A stretch of 64,000 bases of DNA from Rhizobium sp. GN54 (GCF_021026345.1 NZ_JAJNCZ010000012.1:60633-124632), one strand, 5' to 3'. Positions 25,669-35,666 are shown, numbered from the stretch's first letter. Numbers and translations are program-made. The notes: generated by a model not told the origin, from the letters alone.

Positions 25669-27843
25669 CTAGATCAGATGCTCGATGCGCATCGGCAATT
25701 GTCGAAGCCGCCGCCCGGTGGCATGGAAGATCGCGTTGCCGATCGCCGCGGCGACGCCCACCATGGCGACCTCGCCAAGCCCTTTCACGCCAGCCTCGTT
25801 CAGCATCGGGTCCGGTTGGTCGATGAAACCGACCTCGATCGCACCGATATCGGCATTCACCGGAAGGACGTATTCGGCCAAATCGTTGTTCAGCACGCCA
25901 CCGAACCGCGGATCGATCTCGGCTGTCTCACGAAGCGCCGCGCCGATGCCCCATACAACCCCGCCACGAACCTGGCTTTCTGCTGTGCGCGGGCTTACGA
26001 CGCGGCCGCAATCGACAATACTCACGACGCGCAGGACGCGGATGCGACGCGTTGTCGGCTCGACACGCACTTCGACGAAATGAGCGATGTAGCTGAAACT
26101 GACGAAGGGCTTGTATTCCGGACCGCCAGCTGCGGGCAGGCCTCGCTGAAGGCGATCGAACACGGCATCGGGCTGACCCGGCGCCTGCAGCCGGGTCTCG
26201 ACCTCGATGTAGGGGCGTCGCCAAAGAGCAAGCATCTGATGAATGCTGCCGTGAACCGATCGACCATCCCTCAACGCGTCAAAGCGAGCTTGCATGGTCT
26301 CCACAGCCCTTCGGACGACTGGAACCGAACTCGCCGTTCCCCAGGACCCGGCCGTGAGGTGCTGGGGCGCGGCGTCCGGATCGCCGATCACGATCTCGAT
26401 GCGCGCCGGATCGATCTCCAATCCCTCTGTCAGCGCGGCGAAGATGGCCGTGCGGATGCCCTGCCCCATTTCATGACCGCTGACGGAGAGCAGCGTCGTT
26501 CCGTCTGCTCGGACCCGAAGACGCGCAATTGCCGGGGCCATGGCAGCCTTGTACGCGCCAACCGCCACCCCCCAACCGATCATCGTGCCATCGTCAGCGC
26601 GCATCGATCCGGGCGCCGGATTGCGCTCGGACCAACCAAAGCGGTCCGCACCGGTCCTCAGGCACTCAGCGAGGAACCGCGACGAGAAGGGGTCTCCGGT
26701 GACAGGATCCGTCTCAGCATCATTGTTAAGACGAAAGGCCAACGGGTCGCGGCCGGTGGCATAAGCCAACTCGTCGACGGCGCTCTCGAAAGCGAACGCG
26801 GCGGGATGCTCGAACGGGGCGCGCATGTAACCCGGCGATTGTACGTCCGTGCGTACGAGCCGCGCCGTGCTGCTATAGTTGGGAATGCTGTAGAGCCGTG
26901 CGGTGATCTCGCTGAAACTGGCCCGGAACGTGTCGGCTCGGCTGTTCTGCATATCCGCTTCGTAGCTTGCTGCCACGATCCGTCCATCGGCGTCGGCCCC
27001 CAGCTGGATTCTGTGGCGGCTAGCGGGGCGGAAGCTCGCGGTGTGATAGAGTTGCGCCCGCGGCATCACGAGTTTCACCGGCCGGCCGAGCAGGATCGCA
27101 GCGCGCGCGGCCAGCACCGTTTGCCCTTGCAGGGAGTTCTTCTGGCCGAAGCCGCCGCCCAGATAGGCACTCTTCACTCGAACGCGTGCGGAATCGAGGC
27201 CCAGGGCTGCAGCGACGCCGAACTTGACGGCGCTGGAGTTCTGCGTCCCCTCATGGATCGTCAACGTGCCGTCGCGCCATTCGGCCACGGTCGCGATCAT
27301 CTCCATCGGGTTCTGATACTGGGCCGGGGACAGGTACTCGGCATCTACGCGGAAGGCCGCGGAGGCAAGCATGGCTTGCGCGTCCCCCATGGCATGGCCG
27401 GCTTGTGGAGCGAGAATTTCCGCTCGCTCATCCTCGAGAAGCGCCGCAAACGGCTCCTCCTCGTATCTGGCATCGACCAGGGCAGCAGCCTCGATCGCGA
27501 TTTCCAGAGTTTCCGCAACCACGAGTGCAATCGGCTCGCCACGGTGGACGAGTCGATCAGAGAGCATTGGCTGGTGGCTCTGGAAGCCGAAGCCGCCGCC
27601 CATCAGGTAGCCGGCAGATTGCGCATTCGTGAAGTCGCGCCAGGTGAGAACTGCAAGGACGCCATCGACAGCCCGGGCCGCACCAATGTCGATGGCGGCT
27701 AGTCGACCGCGCACGATCCGAGAAGGCACGGTCATGGCGTGCGTGATGCGTGGTAGCGGGATATCGGCGGCAAACCGCGTGCGGCCGAGCACCTTTTCTA
27801 GGGCGTCAATTCGCGCGCGATCTGGATAGATGGTCTCGTTCAT
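25669..27843 (-). CDS. paoC: molybdenum-binding subunit of PaoABC-like aldehyde oxidoreductase
   Basis: A 724-residue catalytic subunit of the xanthine oxidase family. It starts with the aldehyde oxidase/xanthine dehydrogenase a/b hammerhead domain (ALEKVLGRTRFAADIPLPR) and has LGGGFGQKNSLQGQTV, HEMGQGIRTAIF and the catalytic-glutamate motif VKGLGEVAMVG, Glu691. It overlaps the FAD subunit gene by 4 bp (ATGA). With 27840 and 28839 it forms a three-subunit enzyme that in E. coli oxidises aromatic aldehydes in the periplasm. No dedicated PaoD/XdhC maturation gene is in this window. Confidence 0.9.
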   Translation of the reverse strand: MNETIYPDRARIDALEKVLGRTRFAADIPLPRITHAMTVPSRIVRGRLAAIDIGAARAVDGVLAVLTWRDFTNAQSAGYLMGGGFGFQSHQPMLSDRLVHRGEPIALVVAETLEIAIEAAALVDARYEEEPFAALLEDERAEILAPQAGHAMGDAQAMLASAAFRVDAEYLSPAQYQNPMEMIATVAEWRDGTLTIHEGTQNSSAVKFGVAAALGLDSARVRVKSAYLGGGFGQKNSLQGQTVLAARAAILLGRPVKLVMPRAQLYHTASFRPASRHRIQLGADADGRIVAASYEADMQNSRADTFRASFSEITARLYSIPNYSSTARLVRTDVQSPGYMRAPFEHPAAFAFESAVDELAYATGRDPLAFRLNNDAETDPVTGDPFSSRFLAECLRTGADRFGWSERNPAPGSMRADDGTMIGWGVAVGAYKAAMAPAIARLRVRADGTTLLSVSGHEMGQGIRTAIFAALTEGLEIDPARIEIVIGDPDAAPQHLTAGSWGTASSVPVVRRAVETMQARFDALRDGRSVHGSIHQMLALWRRPYIEVETRLQAPGQPDAVFDRLQRGLPAAGGPEYKPFVSFSYIAHFVEVRVEPTTRRIRVLRVVSIVDCGRVVSPRTAESQVRGGVVWGIGAALRETAEIDPRFGGVLNNDLAEYVLPVNADIGAIEVGFIDQPDPMLNEAGVKGLGEVAMVGVAAAIGNAIFHATGRRLRQLPMRIEHLI

Positions 27844-28835
27844 CGGTTCTCGCTCCTCTGCGCGGCAATCATCAGCGCGTCGGCAACAGCTTCAGCGCCG
27901 AGCGCAATCTTGAAGCCGTTGTGCCGGCCGGGGCGAGCATCGGCGAATGTCATCCGCCCGACCTCCAGCGCGGTTGCGCGATCGAGGCGTCGTCCGGTAA
28001 GTCCGGCCTCTGCGGCCGGCACCCGCCATGGCCGGGTCGCGACACCTCCGAGAGCGATACGTGCCTGCCTGACGAAGCCTTCCTCCAGTTCCAGCGCGAC
28101 GGCCGCCGAGACGAGGGCGAAGGCATAGGATTCCCGGTCACGTATCTTGTGGTAGGTCGAGGCTTGCGCCAACCGGCCGACCGGAACGCGGATATTCAGG
28201 ATCATCTCGTCTGGCTCGAGCACCGTCTCGACATGCGGTGTATCTCCCGGAAGACGGTGAAGACTGGCGACATCAATAGTGTGCGTCCCACGTGAACCCC
28301 GGACATCCACAACGGCGTCGAGGGCGACCAAAGCTACCGCCCAGTCCCCGGGGTAAACGGCAATGCAGGATCCACTGCCACCGAATAGGGCATGCCCCCG
28401 GTCGAGGCCCTCCAGGGCGGCACACCCGCTTCCAGGTGTTCGTTTGTTGCAAGGATATTCGGTACCGTTACGGAAATAGGCACAACGTGTCCTTTGAAGC
28501 AGGTTACCCCCGAGCGTAGCCATGTTGCGCAGCTGCTGAGAGGCAGCCTTCGAGAGCGCTTCCGCAAGCACAGGCGCACGTTGGAGCACGGCCGGATGGG
28601 CGGCCGCATCGCTCATGGTGACCAAGGCGCCGAAGACCAACTCATCCGGATGCGAGATGATCTCGTCGAGACCGGCGATGCCTGTTACGTCAACGAGACG
28701 GTCTGGCGTTTCGATGCGGAGCTTCATGAGATCATAAAGCGTCGTGCCGCCGGCGAGAATGCGGTCGCCGGTCGCCGCCTGCACGGCGCGGAGCTCGTTG
28801 ATCGATCTGGCGCGCGAATAGGTGAACGTTTGCAT
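27840..28835 (-). CDS. paoB: FAD-binding subunit of PaoABC-like aldehyde oxidoreductase
   Basis: A 331-residue flavoprotein subunit. FAD-binding motifs ILAGGTTLYDLMK and ATLGGNLLQRTRCAYFRNG are present. The cysteine-rich insert (C in TRCAYFR, then PCNKRTPGSGCAAL) matches the extra [4Fe-4S] cluster reported for PaoB. It would transfer electrons from the iron-sulfur subunit to FAD. It starts 3 bp after paoA and overlaps paoC by 4 bp. Confidence 0.9.
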   Translation of the reverse strand: MQTFTYSRARSINELRAVQAATGDRILAGGTTLYDLMKLRIETPDRLVDVTGIAGLDEIISHPDELVFGALVTMSDAAAHPAVLQRAPVLAEALSKAASQQLRNMATLGGNLLQRTRCAYFRNGTEYPCNKRTPGSGCAALEGLDRGHALFGGSGSCIAVYPGDWAVALVALDAVVDVRGSRGTHTIDVASLHRLPGDTPHVETVLEPDEMILNIRVPVGRLAQASTYHKIRDRESYAFALVSAAVALELEEGFVRQARIALGGVATRPWRVPAAEAGLTGRRLDRATALEVGRMTFADARPGRHNGFKIALGAEAVADALMIAAQRSENR

Positions 28836-28838
28836 GGC

Positions 28839-29474
28839 TCAGTCGCCTCCCATGGTCACAGCAGCATCCCGAATGGCAGCGACAATGCCGACATAGGCCC
28901 CGCATCGACAGATGTTGCCGCTCATGTATTCCCTGATTTCGGCATCGCTGGACGCATGGCCTTCCTGCACGCAGGCGACCGCGGCCATGATCTGGCCGGG
29001 CGTGCAGTAGCCGCATTGAAGCGCATCGTGATCGATGAACGCCTGCTGCATCGGGTGAAGCGACCCGTCTTCGAGTGACAGCCCCTCGATCGTCAGCACC
29101 TGGCGACCCTCCACCTTCGCAGCGAGGGTGAGACAGGATGCCACGCGGCGACCGTCGACATGCACGGTGCAGGCTCCACATTGGCCGTGGTCGCAACCCT
29201 TCTTCGCTCCGGTCAGGGCGAGCTGCTCGCGCAGCACATCGAGCAGCGAGGCGCGCGGATCGACCAACGTTTCGATGTGGTTCCCGTTGACCTGAAAATG
29301 GACCGTCAGGCTCATCCCGGGCAAAGCGACCGGCATCGGCTGCGCCGCGGCCATCGTCTTGCCGAACCCCGCGAGCGAGGCGCCTGTAGCGGCCGCGCTG
29401 ATCCGCAGCGCGTCACGTCGGCTGATCGCCAAGTCGTTGCTTCGGTCGCGGGGCGACGGGTCTTGTTCACTCAT
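28839..29474 (-). CDS. paoA: 2Fe-2S subunit of PaoABC-like aldehyde oxidoreductase, Tat signal
   Basis: A 211-residue iron-sulfur subunit. Its N-terminus (ISRRDALRISAAATGASLAG, about residues 17-36) is a twin-arginine signal that would carry the whole folded PaoABC complex across the membrane, as in E. coli. Cluster ligands are [26 protein letters not shown] and GNICRCGAY. It follows the intradiol dioxygenase gene by 36 bp in the same operon. Confidence 0.9.
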   Translation of the reverse strand: MSEQDPSPRDRSNDLAISRRDALRISAAATGASLAGFGKTMAAAQPMPVALPGMSLTVHFQVNGNHIETLVDPRASLLDVLREQLALTGAKKGCDHGQCGACTVHVDGRRVASCLTLAAKVEGRQVLTIEGLSLEDGSLHPMQQAFIDHDALQCGYCTPGQIMAAVACVQEGHASSDAEIREYMSGNICRCGAYVGIVAAIRDAAVTMGGD

Positions 29475-29510
29475 AGATTTTCTCCCTGTCCTAGCGGTGT
29501 TGCTTAAGGC

Positions 29511-30098
29511 TCAGACCACGAAATCGAAGCGCGAGAACTGACCGTCGCCCGCGGATTTTATCGACATGAGAAGCGCTTCATCGAAGATCCGATCGCGCAC
29601 ATTGCCAGGCTCTCCAGGAAAGAAGAGCTGCGTCGTCAGGACATCTCCGCCAGGCCGTTGCACCCTCAAATGGAAATGCCTTGTGCGTCCCGGATATAGC
29701 GCCGGCACGATGGTGTTGAACCACCAGCGTCCCTGCCCGTCGGCGAATTGATGACCCCTTAGCCGGAAGCCGCGGCTGTCGTATTCGCCATTTTCGTCGG
29801 CATGCCAAATCTCAACGAGACCGCGCGGCACAGGGCGGCACCGATAGTCGAGGATATAGCCGGCGAGGGTCATGCGCTCGCCGCCGGGCGCATCCAGATA
29901 GAGATCCTGCTTTAACGGTGAGTTCGGCTTGAAGTATGGGCCGGCCTCACGGGCGGGCGTCGGTTCGTCACCGTCGACGCAAGCGGGCGTCAGCGGTAGG
30001 AGCAGTGTTTCTTGCCCAGAGGCAACCACTCCAGCCAACGGCAAGAGCGGCGGCAAAGCAAGAAAACCCGAGAGAAGTGCGCGCCTTGATATCGTCAT
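29511..30098 (-). CDS. exported intradiol ring-cleavage dioxygenase-like protein
   Basis: A 195-residue protein with the intradiol dioxygenase fold. All four non-haem Fe(III) ligand positions appear: Tyr106 (NGEYDSRG), Tyr135 (PALYPGR), His141 and His143 (RTRHFHLRV). The N-terminus SRRALLSGFLALPPLLPLAG is a Tat-type signal. It is shorter than catechol or protocatechuate dioxygenases and lacks their N-terminal dimerisation part, so its substrate is uncertain. It lies 24 bp after the MBL hydrolase gene. Confidence 0.83.
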   Translation of the reverse strand: MTISRRALLSGFLALPPLLPLAGVVASGQETLLLPLTPACVDGDEPTPAREAGPYFKPNSPLKQDLYLDAPGGERMTLAGYILDYRCRPVPRGLVEIWHADENGEYDSRGFRLRGHQFADGQGRWWFNTIVPALYPGRTRHFHLRVQRPGGDVLTTQLFFPGEPGNVRDRIFDEALLMSIKSAGDGQFSRFDFVV

Positions 30099-30122
30099 CG
30101 CGAGCCTCCGTCAGTCATCGGA

Positions 30123-31118
30123 TTAGAACTGCCAATTGAGCGGAACCCAGGCATAGCCGGCGTCCGTCTTCAGCATTCGGCCGAGGCCCGGGAACGGATA
30201 GTGGAAACCAAGGACGAGGAGCCGGTCTGTCGCCGCCATGTCGAAGATGCGGCGGCGCGAGGCGAGAGCCGTATCCTTGTCGCGATCTGGCCCGGGCAGC
30301 CATGGCCGGTCAACATTAACAATCGGATGGTAGGCGAGATCGGCCGTCAGCAACAGCTGATCGTTCCCGGATTGAACGAGGAAGTTCGCCATACCGGGGG
30401 TGTGACCGAGTGCCGGAAGCGTGGTCAGTCCAGGGACGATCTCCGCCCCGGCATCATACAACTCGATCCCGTTCGTTACGGGCGCGACACTGCGCTTGAT
30501 TGCCGATGCAAAATTGCGGCGGAACTCCTCAGGCACCGGCATGTAAGACAGGTCCGGATCACTACTGACGAAGAAGTCCCAGTCGGCACGAGGCGCAAAG
30601 ACGGTCGCCCGCGGAAATGCCTTGCTGCCGTCGGCGGTTCGAAGATTGCCGACATGGTCCGGGTGCGTGTGCGAGACAACCACAACGTCAATGTCCTCAG
30701 GCCGCAAACCGATTGCAGCCAAGTTCTCGAACACGCGGCCGCCTTGCGGGCCCATGGTCTGCCCGGCTCCCGCCTCAAGGAGGATCCGCCTTCCTTCCGT
30801 CTCGATCAGAAGCGTGTTGAGATTGAGCGTCAGGCGGTCAGGCGGCAGGAAGGCGTCTCTCAGCACCTGCTGCAGTTCCGCTTCCGGTGCATCACTGGCA
30901 TAGACCCGCGGCGGTCCGCCGATCAGCCCGTCACTCAGCACGGTCGCAGAGATATCACCGATACGAAAGCGATAATGTCCGAAATTTCCAGCCAGCGTCT
31001 GCACGGAGGTGGCGGAACCGGTCTGGGCAGAGGCCAGGCCGATCGGCAAGATCATTCCTGTCACAGCCGATGCGGCCGTCAACATGATCGTTCTGCGGTT
31101 CAGTGTGATTTCACCCAT
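30123..31118 (-). CDS. exported MBL-fold metallo-hydrolase
   Basis: A 331-residue metallo-beta-lactamase-fold hydrolase with the zinc motif His150-Thr-His152-Pro-Asp154-His155. The N-terminus (NRRTIMLTAASAVTGMILPI then ASAQ) is Tat-like with a signal-peptidase site. The ATG at 31118 is preferred to an upstream TTG because of its SD spacing. It is the first gene of the six-gene operon and divergent from LysR. It may hydrolyse a lactone or ester of the pathway; that is inference. Confidence 0.85.
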   Translation of the reverse strand: MGEITLNRRTIMLTAASAVTGMILPIGLASAQTGSATSVQTLAGNFGHYRFRIGDISATVLSDGLIGGPPRVYASDAPEAELQQVLRDAFLPPDRLTLNLNTLLIETEGRRILLEAGAGQTMGPQGGRVFENLAAIGLRPEDIDVVVVSHTHPDHVGNLRTADGSKAFPRATVFAPRADWDFFVSSDPDLSYMPVPEEFRRNFASAIKRSVAPVTNGIELYDAGAEIVPGLTTLPALGHTPGMANFLVQSGNDQLLLTADLAYHPIVNVDRPWLPGPDRDKDTALASRRRIFDMAATDRLLVLGFHYPFPGLGRMLKTDAGYAWVPLNWQF

Positions 31119-31249
31119 ATTTCTGATCCCTTCCAAATATCAGATCGCAGGTGTTGCGTTTGATTGGCGCGTCGCCGGTAAGGACCGCGCTAATCTGTGG
31201 CAGCGTCTGGCGACATACTGGCTAGGGATGACACAGATCAGGCGAGCGG

Positions 31250-31277
31250 ATAAGCTAATGAAAACGGATCAGCTTAT
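31250..31277. promoter_or_regulatory. LysR-type operator candidate
   Basis: ATAAGCTAAT (31250-31259) and ATCAGCTTAT (31268-31277) form a 10-bp dyad with one mismatch and an 8-bp spacer. It lies 16 bp before the lysR ATG, in the shared promoter with the divergent MBL operon. Confidence 0.5.
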
Positions 31278-31293
31278 TAAGTAGGACTTTGCA

Positions 31294-32184
31294 ATGCGGC
31301 CATTACGCCTTGACAGCCTGGAGATCTTTGAAGACGTCGTGCGCTGTGGTGGCTTTAGAGCCGCCGCGCTCGGCAGGGGCGTTTCATCGTCCGCCATTAG
31401 TCAATCGATCAGCGTGCTCGAGGAAGCGCTGGGCATTCGGCTGCTGAACCGAACGACACGCAGTGTCGCGCCGACTGAAGCGGGCGAGCAGCTTCTCGAA
31501 CGACTGAGACCTGCCCTGCACGACATCAGAACAGCGATCGACGATCTCAATCAGCTTCGCGAGCGCCCATCTGGCACTGTGCGGATCAATGCACCGGGTC
31601 CGGCCGCCGACCACGTTCTGTGCCCTTTGGCCTTTGAATTCATGGAAGTCTACCCAGACATCAATGTCGAGATCGTCAGTGATGCCGCGATCATCGATAT
31701 CGTGGAGCAGGGTTTCGATGCTGGCGTGCGCTTCGGAAAGCAACTGGCTCAAGACATGATAGCAATGCCGCTTGGCCCAGCATTGCGATATGCGATCGTG
31801 GCCTCGCCCGACTACCTGCGTAGTCGTGGGCGGCCGGAATCACCAAACGACCTGTTGCGACACGACTGCATTCGCCGCCGCTTTCCGGGGGGAACCACGG
31901 TGACGTGGAACTTTGAGAAAAACGGCGACGACGTGGAAATCACCCCGAAAGGTCGATTGACTCTGAGTTCAGCGCATCAAGAGCGTCAGGCAGCGCTTGC
32001 AGGATCAGGAATTGCCCACCTATTCGAGGACTATGTCCGTGATGACATCGAAAAAGGCCGAGTGATCGAGTTGCTTCCCGACTGGAAGAAGAATCTGCCA
32101 AGTTGGTATTTGTACTATCCGAGCAAGCGACATACGAGTGCGGCTGTGCGGGCTTTTCTCGACTACATCCGTGATCAGAGATAG
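31294..32184 (+). CDS. LysR-family transcriptional regulator
   Basis: A 296-residue regulator. The N-terminal winged helix (LDSLEIFEDVVRCGGFRAAA, SSSAISQSISVLEEALGIRL, then NRTTRSVAPTEAG) is followed by a substrate-binding domain from about residue 90 in the CrgA-like style (INAPGPAADHVLCPLAFEFM). It is divergent from the MBL-intradiol-paoABC-AKR operon and is probably its regulator. A dyad just upstream of its start suggests autoregulation. Confidence 0.9.
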   Translation: MRPLRLDSLEIFEDVVRCGGFRAAALGRGVSSSAISQSISVLEEALGIRLLNRTTRSVAPTEAGEQLLERLRPALHDIRTAIDDLNQLRERPSGTVRINAPGPAADHVLCPLAFEFMEVYPDINVEIVSDAAIIDIVEQGFDAGVRFGKQLAQDMIAMPLGPALRYAIVASPDYLRSRGRPESPNDLLRHDCIRRRFPGGTTVTWNFEKNGDDVEITPKGRLTLSSAHQERQAALAGSGIAHLFEDYVRDDIEKGRVIELLPDWKKNLPSWYLYYPSKRHTSAAVRAFLDYIRDQR

Positions 32185-32493
32185 GTTCCAATTGTCAAAT
32201 AAGTGCTAAGCGTGCCGCATACGATCAGGACTACTGCGCCGCTAAAGACACTTTCATATCCCTGCTGGAACGCCACGGCCACAGTATCCGGAAGTGCAAC
32301 GATGCGGGCGGTGGAATTCGAACGATGAATCCGTAGACGTTGCGCTTCCTCGGTCATCCCGCCGTTTCCCTGTCTTTGTACGCCACGGTACGACGATCAC
32401 ATTACGGTTGTTATCATGCCCTGAATTCTGCCTCTTCTACTCATCCCCGATCCAGGGCCGCACTTTGCAGGCCCGCACGAGAACAGGGACGAC
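32185..32493. other. 309-bp gap between lysR and the trbB remnant
   Basis: No convincing gene is visible. The part directly before trbB stays open in frame with it (IPDPGPHFAGPHENRDD) and may be the end of a lost upstream conjugation gene; no start for it is visible. The junction between the redox region and the conjugation remnant should lie here. Confidence 0.4.
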
Positions 32494-33900
32494 GTGGCGG
32501 CCACTCACCAGAAATCGGAGGCGATCCTTCGCGGCGCACGCATGCTGCGCACTGCTCTCGGGCCGGCGATCGCCCAATTTCTGGAAGATCCCGCGATTGT
32601 CGAGGTGATGCTCAACCCCGATGGGCGGCTCTGGATCGACCGTCTTTCCGAAGGACTCTCCGACACGGGTGAACGGCTGTCGCCCGGCGATGGTGAGCGC
32701 ATCGTTCGCCTCGTCGCGCACCATGTCGGCGCCGAGGTTCATCCAGGCAGCCCGCGCGTTTCTGCCGAGTTGCCGGAAACAGGCGAGCGGTTCGAGGGCC
32801 TTCTGCCGCCAGTGGTGGCCGCGCCGGCCTTCGCCATCCGCAAGCCTGCGGTCGCAGTCTTCACCCTCGACGACTACGTCGTGGCCGGCATCATGGCGGC
32901 CGACCAGGCTGAAGGGCTGCGGGTCGCCGTCGCCGAGCGCCGCAATATCCTGGTCGCCGGCGGCACCTCGACCGGGAAGACCACGCTCACCAACGCGCTC
33001 CTCGCCGAGGTCTCGAAAACCGCCGACCGCGTAGTGCTGATCGAGGACACGCGCGAGCTTCAATGCGCCGCGCCGAACCTCGTTGCCATGCGGACGAAGG
33101 ATGGCGTGGTCACGCTGTCCGATCTCGTCCGGTCCTCGCTGCGCCTGCGCCCTGATCGCATCCCGATCGGCGAAGTACGCGGCGCTGAAGCGCTCGACCT
33201 GCTCAAGGCATGGGGCACCGGTCACCCCGGCGGCATCGGCACCATTCATGCGGGCACAGCCATTGGTGCGCTCCGACGCCTCGAGCAACTCATCCAGGAA
33301 GCTGTCGTAAGCGTTCCACGCGCCCTGATCGCCGAGACGATTGATCTGGTCGCCGTGCTCTCCGGCCGCGGCGCATCACGCCGCCTTGCCGAACTCGCCC
33401 GGGTCGAAGGCCTCGGCCCCGACGGCGACTACCGCGTCACCCCCGCAACCCAGCCTCTCACAGGAGAACCGCAATCCCCAAGGTCCTGCTGGCGACGACA
33501 ACGCTCGCCGGCTGCGCGACCACCAATCCTCCGCCGGAGATTTCCTACGACAACGCGGCGCCGGCCGTGCAGACTGTCGATCCGCCTGCGCCCGTCACGG
33601 TGGTCGAACTGCCGCGGCCGCTACCGCTGCCTGGCCAATTGCAGCGTGTCGAGACCACGCGCCGCGCTCCCGAGCCCCCCAATCCGACAGCTCGCGTCAA
33701 TCAGGCCAACGAGGCAGCCCGTGTCCAGCCGGTGCGAGACGGTTTCATCAATTCGATGCAGGTCTATCCCTGGACGCAAGGGGCGCTGTATCAAGTCTAT
33801 ACCGCCGTCGGGCAGATTACCGACATCGCGCTGCAACCCGGCGAACAGCTCGTCGGCGCAGGCCCCGTGGCAGCCGGCGACACGGTCCGCTGGATCATAG
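32494..33900 (+). pseudogene. trbB: TrbB conjugal-transfer ATPase running out of frame into trbG
   Basis: The first 320 or so residues are a VirB11/TrbB traffic ATPase: ARMLRTALGPAIAQFLEDPA, Walker A GGTSTGKT (156-163), VLIEDTRELQC and TGHPGGIGTIHAGTAIGALR. After LGPDGDYRVTP the normal stop is absent and the frame reads through trbG out of register to 33900. In IncP-like trb operons, trbC, D, E, J, L and F lie between trbB and trbG; here all are gone. The ATPase may still be made, with a nonsense tail. Confidence 0.85.
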
Positions 33901-34448
33901 GCGACACCGAAAGCGGATCGGGTGCCACGCGCCAGATCCACATCCTCGTAAAGCCCACGCGCGCCGACCTGATGACCAACCTCGTCATCAACACCAGCAT
34001 GCGTACCTATCACATGGAACTGCGCTCGACCGAGCGCACTTACATGGCATCGGTCTCCTGGCAGTATCCGCAGGATCAACTCATCGCCCTGCGTTGCCAG
34101 AACGCCGAAGCGCAGGCAGCTCAGCCGGTAGCGAGCGGCGTTGATCTCGCTAACGTCAACTTCCCCTATGCGATCGAGGGCGACCGCGCGCCGTGGCGGC
34201 CGCTACGCGCCTTCGACGATGGCCGCCAGGTCTTCATCGAGTTCCCGCGCGGTATCGGACAGGGCGAGATGCCACCGCTCTTCGTCGTCGGTCCCGAGGG
34301 CAACACCTCCGAGCTGGTCAACTACCGAGTCCGTAGTCGTCACATGATCGTCGACCGGCTGTTCGCCGCCGCCGAGCTTCGCTTCGGTTCCGGCGATCGC
34401 CAGAAGCGCGTCCGCATCACGCGGACCGATGGGAGGCCGGCATCGTGA
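33474..34448 (+). pseudogene. trbG: TrbG conjugal-transfer lipoprotein, start codon missing
   Basis: The frame encodes nearly all of TrbG (VirB9-like outer-membrane complex protein): lipobox TTTLAGC, then INSMQVYPWTQGALYQVYTA, NTSMRTYHMELRSTERTYM and FVVGPEGNTSELVNYRVR. No ATG, GTG or TTG precedes the lipobox in frame; the expected start region reads AGG AGA ACC GCA ATC. The first in-frame start is GTG at 33567, after the lipobox, so export would be lost. The deletion joining trbB and trbG probably removed the start. Confidence 0.8.
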
Positions 34449-35666
34449 GCGAGCCTGATCCCCGGAATGAGGAAGCGCCGGACGACGAGACGCAGCCACT
34501 GACCGGCGAACCGGTCGGGCCTGCGCCCATGCGCCTGCGCGCCGAGCCGCCGCGCGTCACCCGGTTGTCGCGGAAGGTTCTCGCCGGAGTCGGCCTGGTC
34601 GCCAGCGTCGGGCTGGGTGGCGCGCTTATATACGCGCTCCAGACCCGCGATGGCGGTCGGTCGAACGAGGAACTCTATTCGACAGGAAACCGCTCGACCG
34701 CCGATGGCCTTGCCGGGCTGCCGCGAGACTATAGCGGCGTTCCACAACTCGGCCCTCCGCTGCCCGGCGATCTGGGACGGCCGATCCTCAGCACTCAAGA
34801 TCGTGGCCGGCCGGTGCCCACACCGGGCGTCGCCGCGCCCAATCCCGGTATCAGCCCGGAGGAGCAACGTCGGCTTCAGGAGATCGAAACCGCGCGGACC
34901 AGCCGGCTTTTCTCCGGATCGGAAAGCAGGGGCGCGCCTGCCGCGGCCGGAGCTGCTCCAGCGCTCCCGCTAACGCCAGACCTGGCAAGCCTTGGCCTCG
35001 CTCCGCCGCCAGCTACACCATCGGCGCAGGATCGTCAGAGCGCATTCCTGAACGCTGCGGCCGATCGCAGGACAGGCGCCCGATCGTGTCGCAGCACCGG
35101 CATCGCCCAATATTCTCCAGGCCGGCGCGGTGATTTCGGCGGCGCTGATCACCGGCATCCGCTCGGACTTGCCCGGCCAGATCACTGCTCAAGTGACGGA
35201 GAACATCTATGACAGCCCGACCGGCCGCATCCTTCTCGTGCCGCAGGGCACACGTGTCATCGGCCAGTACGATAACAACGTGCAGTTCGGGCAAAGTCGC
35301 GTGCTTCTTGTCTGGAACCGGCTGATCTTCCCGAACGGCCGTTCGATCGTCCTCGAACGTCAGCCCGGCACCGATGCCCAGGGCTTTGCCGACCTGCAGG
35401 ATGGCGTGGACTACCACTGGTGGGATCTCGCCAAGGCGGCCGGTCTGTCAACGCTGCTCAGCGTCAGCGCCGAGCTTGCTGTCGACAATGACGACCGTCT
35501 GATCCAGGCGATCCGCAACGGTGGGCAGGACACGATGAACGACGCCGGCCAGCAGATCGTCCGGCGCCAGCTCAACATCGCGCCGACGCTCATCATCCGC
35601 CCCGGCTTCCCCGTCCGCGTGATCGTCACGCGGGATCTGGTACTCGAACCCTATGGAGGATCGTGA
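34445..35666 (+). pseudogene. trbI: TrbI conjugal-transfer protein with one frameshift
   Basis: TrbI/VirB10-like protein in two frames. The first (34445-about 35073) has the cytoplasmic Pro-rich start, a membrane segment (VLAGVGLVASVGLGGALIYA) and the linker. The second (to 35666) has the conserved C-terminal domain (TENIYDSPTGRILLVPQGTR, VDYHWWDLAKAAGLSTLLSV). One extra base near 35075 (ACAGGCG) separates them. It overlaps trbG by 4 bp. Either a real pseudogene or a sequencing error. Confidence 0.85.

Noticed and set aside
25339..27702. 787-codon open frame on the plus strand opposite paoC
   Set aside because: It is antisense to a well-supported molybdopterin subunit, matches no protein family, and is rich in Arg, Ser and Gly as expected for the shadow of a GC-rich gene.
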